DNA from: Xylaria sp. FL1777
Taxonomy: Eukaryota; Ascomycota; Sordariomycetes; Xylariales; Xylariaceae
DNA length: 64,000 bases
Direction: 5' to 3'
NCBI GenBank assembly: GCA_022578965.1
Contig: MU400508.1
Location: 682,001 to 746,000 of the forward strand
Position numbers and translations under genes: made by a program. The notes below the pieces were generated by a model. It had not been told where the DNA came from, ran no database searches, and worked only from the letters and a program-made list of their open reading frames with translations. This document shows, piece by piece, positions 60,314 to 64,000 of the stretch (the first letter of the stretch is position 1; each line of letters opens with the position of its first letter).

Positions 60314-62846
60314 ATGCCCGACTACTCGTCTTGGAGAACGAGCCCAGGCGGTATCAAAGTGCCACCGCTCCAGCCGATTCCGTCTGCCATTGTTAAACCC
60401 GGTGATGCACTCTGCGACATCTGTCAGGCTCTCAACCTTGAACCGTCAATTTTCTTCGTTGGGAAGAAACGACAGGGTCTCCGCTCCTCTTCTTCAGACG
60501 GAGATAGCTCGGAGGAAGAGGAAGATGACGAGGAAAGTGATGCTTTATCAGATGACGACCAATCTAACTCCCAGTGGGAAGACGCTGATGAAGCCGACGA
60601 CGAGTCGTCAGAGATCTCTTCCGGTTCCGTCGAGCAGCACTTTGCCAGCCTAGGCAAGATCGCCGATGTCCGTCGCCGGACGCACTGCCCCTTCTGCCGG
60701 CTCATGCTAGTAGCCGTGGGCGGTTCACGGGTCCCCAACGTGAAGAACGGAGAGCCCGTCAGCGTGGAAATCGGCGTGATCAACGACGAGACAGCCGGCA
60801 ACGACAAAAACGCAGTGAGGACACGCGTCTTGATGCCCTCGGTCTCGGCAGGCGACGAATACGTGGACGAGGCCGCCCTGTTCCCATCGATCGCGCTCCT
60901 AGCCAACGATCTGCCAGAAAGCCCGGCCTCCCTGGTGCGTCCGGTCTGCCGCGAGAAGATCGACTTTGCGATGGTCGGCAACTGGCTTTCCATGTGCGAG
61001 TCCCTCCACGGCGACGAATGCCGAAAACGCCCCGGCATGGACGACTTCCCTGTACACCCTGCGACTCTCCTTAGGGAGTTCCGACTTATCGATGTCGAGC
61101 AGGCCTGTCTAGTCAGGGCAACCAGCGACAACAAGTACGCGGCGCTGAGTTATGTTTGGGGCCAGGCTAAAGTCTTGCGTGCTGGTGAGTGATTGATCGA
61201 GGGAGCATTCTCGTCCCCAACAAACCTGTCCTAGAACTTCTTGAAGAGCAACATCCTTTTCTGTGTCATTCATAACTAAGAGACAATCCCTAACACTGCA
61301 CACTGTAGGCATAGCTAACATCGAGAGCCTGGAGACGCCCGGGGCATTCGACACACCAGAGTTCGAGCCCCCTCAAACTATCCAGGACGCCATGCAGGCC
61401 ACCAAGGGCATCGGTATCCGGTATCTGTGGGTCGATGCTCTATGCATCATCCAGGATGAAGGCTATAGCGAGAAGCTGCCACATATCAAGCAGATGAACC
61501 GCATCTACGAGACGGCTGAGTTAGTCATCGTAGCCATGTCGGGTGTGGACGCCGGGTCCGGCCTTCCGGGCGTCCGCCCCTGGACACGCGATGTCGAGCA
61601 GCACATAGAGCAGATCACACCGCAGCTGCGACTGGGACTCCGAACCGAATACGGGAACGACAGTATCGGCTGCGTTTATTCAACTCGTGGCTGGACGTAA
61701 GTGAGCTTCTGGTAAGCGCTACGATCCCATCACTGATCGGTGCTTAGCTTCCAAGAGACGGGCTTCGCGCGCCGAGAACTCGTCTTCACGGGGGGACAGG
61801 CCGTGTTCGTCTGCAGGTACTCGAACAACTGGAGCGAGGACCGGGTGGTGGAGGACGCGAACGTCGTGGCGCACGAGATGCTCGAGTTCGGCGGCGGCGA
61901 GGCGGGGATGTGGGAGGGGCCCGACGACATCCGGTCCTACGAGGCGCTGGTGCAGAACTACGCGGACCGCACGCTGACGTTCTCGAGCGACATCCACAAC
62001 GCCTTCGCCGGCATCGCGCAGCGCATGCGGGACCTCCTGGGCACGGACCTGTGCCACGGGCTCCCGCCGCGCTACTTCGACTGGTGTCTTCTCTGGGATC
62101 CGATGGACAGACAGACGCGCCGGCAGGGCACGCCCAGCTGGTCTTGGTGCGGCTGGGAAGGCGGCGCGTTCCCGCGCATCTGGGACTGGTATAGTCCTAA
62201 GACTCGCCACATCCAGCGCGCGCTCAAGGTCCGGACCTGGATCATCTGGTACCATCGCGCCGCGCACGACTCGGCCGACTGTCGGCTTGTCTGGGATTGG
62301 AGGGCAGAGGGCAAAGGCGGTCGCAAGGCGAAGAACTTCTACGGGGGGGAAATCCGGTCTAGGTTCTCGATAGACTGCTCTCGGACGCAACCGACGGAAC
62401 GGAGGTTGACTGGGGCGCCGGCCTACTGGCCAGACATATTATGCGATGCACCGGGCTCGGGATTTCTGCAGTTTTGGACGGTGTCGGTGAAGTTTCAACT
62501 CAACAAGCCTGTATCTGAACCCAACACGGCTAACACCTGGTTTCGCGACCACACTCGCTTGGGGATCTTCGGCGAGAGCAAGCGGGAGCTGGGCACTATT
62601 CAGGTGGCTGATGCGTGGCTGGAGAAATCGCCAGGTCTCCCTCTTACGCGGGAGTTTATAATATTGTGTGAAGCACGAGACGAGAGAGCGGATGATGGCG
62701 ACTATGACGAAGAGCCAGGTTGGATGTATAAAGTGATGCTGCTTGAGTGGCACGGTGAATATGCGGAGCGCGTCGCCGTGGGGTCTATCAATAAAGGCGA
62801 TGAGCTGGAAGGTTCACCGACGTGGAAGGAAATAATTCTCGGGTGA
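60314..62846 (+). CDS. HET-domain (heterokaryon incompatibility) protein (three exons)
   Basis: Exons are 60314-61184, 61309-61696 and 61748-62846, 785 residues. Donors are GTGAGT and GTAAGT. The N-terminus has a CDIC and an HCPFCRLML cysteine pair, common before HET domains, separated by about 70 acidic Ser/Glu/Asp-rich residues. The HET domain starts at YAALSYVWG (about 276-284), split by intron 1, and continues with IRYLWVDALCIIQDE (about 327-341), MNRIYETAELVIVAMSG and STRGWTFQE across intron 2. The large C-terminal part (about 430-785) is GC-rich, with the family-typical GTPSWSWCGWEGG. HET proteins set off cell death when incompatible fungal cells fuse. Many paralogues exist and most have no known partner, so the specific role is open. 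No NACHT, ankyrin or WD repeats follow. Confidence 0.9.
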
Positions 62847-63214
62847 GGATGGATCACACTAACTGATATGCATTTGTAGTATTTCTTATCGAAACGGAGA
62901 CTTCTATTCAGTGGCACGAAAAGTTGTATGCCAAATTCTAGAACTGCAGTGTTCTAGTGTTCTCTGGTATTTCATATCATGTGTTCAACATTAAGTTCTT
63001 TTACTGGGATACTAACGATTAGCAACGCGATAATACAACAGCCTATTCATTGGGTAACGTCAATCACCCAATAAGACCTAGCACGACTCCGGTTCACCAT
63101 TAGGGAATGATAAGGTCTGATGTTGAAGCTATGATTTACATTAGCAGGACTCTAACCGCATTCTATAGAGCAGATGAGAACGGCTTGACAAAATGAAACG
63201 CTAACACAGATAGT
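62847..63214. other. Short convergent intergenic region
   Basis: The 3' flanks of the HET gene and the nitronate monooxygenase gene meet here. Nothing else is seen. Confidence 0.5.

Positions 63215-64000
<786 letters not shown>

Noticed and set aside
61719..62390. 223-codon minus-strand open frame
   Set aside because: It is antisense to the GC-rich third exon of the HET gene, which has clear family motifs on the plus strand.

Overview
This window is nuclear DNA from a filamentous ascomycete (Pezizomycotina, most likely Sordariomycetes). The evidence is the many short introns with fungal splice signals (GTRNGT donors, CTRAY branch points, YAG acceptors), a HET-domain gene, two Clr5-domain genes, an ATG13 gene and an HSE1 gene, a C2H2/Fungal_trans regulator, and secreted GH55, GH92 and GH125 enzymes. 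No tRNA, rRNA, CRISPR array or intact transposon could be supported. Exon models were built by eye from both strands. In every complete model the exon lengths add up to a whole number of codons and join recognised protein segments, but no transcript data were available.

Layout. 0-4 kb: an Arg/Ser/Glu-rich nuclear-type protein (+), then a Clr5-domain protein (-). 4-7 kb: an AT-rich gap. 7-8.6 kb: a TDA3-like FAD oxidoreductase (-). 9.3-12.3 kb: a six-exon, 809-residue protein I cannot assign to any family (-). 13.5-14.8 kb: a phytanoyl-CoA-dioxygenase-like enzyme (-). 16.1-18.6 kb: a secreted GH55 beta-1,3-glucanase (-). 18.6-25.1 kb: a gene-poor stretch. 25.1-28.2 kb: a C2H2 + Fungal_trans regulator (+). 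29.8-32.0 kb: a DUF2461 protein with seven exons (+). 32.3-35.2 kb: a GH92 alpha-mannosidase (-), facing away from a GH125 exo-alpha-1,6-mannosidase at 38.5-40.1 kb (+), with a probable broken gene between them. 42.9-45.9 kb: ATG13 (+). 47.0-49.4 kb: HSE1 (+). 51.9-53.8 kb: a second Clr5-domain protein (-). 56.2-59.3 kb: a single-exon SNF2-family ATPase (+). 60.3-62.8 kb: a HET-domain protein (+). 63.2 kb to the right edge: the 3' part of a nitronate monooxygenase (-).

How the genes relate. Most are housekeeping or regulatory genes with no shared pathway. The clearest functional grouping is the divergent GH92/GH125 pair: exo-acting alpha-1,2- and alpha-1,6-mannosidases that could act in turn on fungal-type mannan or glycoprotein glycans. 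ATG13 (autophagy initiation) and HSE1 (ESCRT-0 endosomal sorting) are tandem neighbours in vacuole-directed trafficking. The two Clr5 genes share gene structure and a C-terminal helical region, which suggests they are diverged paralogues. The best candidate for something undescribed is the 809-residue orphan protein at 9.3-12.3 kb. Next come the broken gene at 36.3-37.1 kb and the recurring TACCTAGGTA-type palindromes in the gene-poor DNA.
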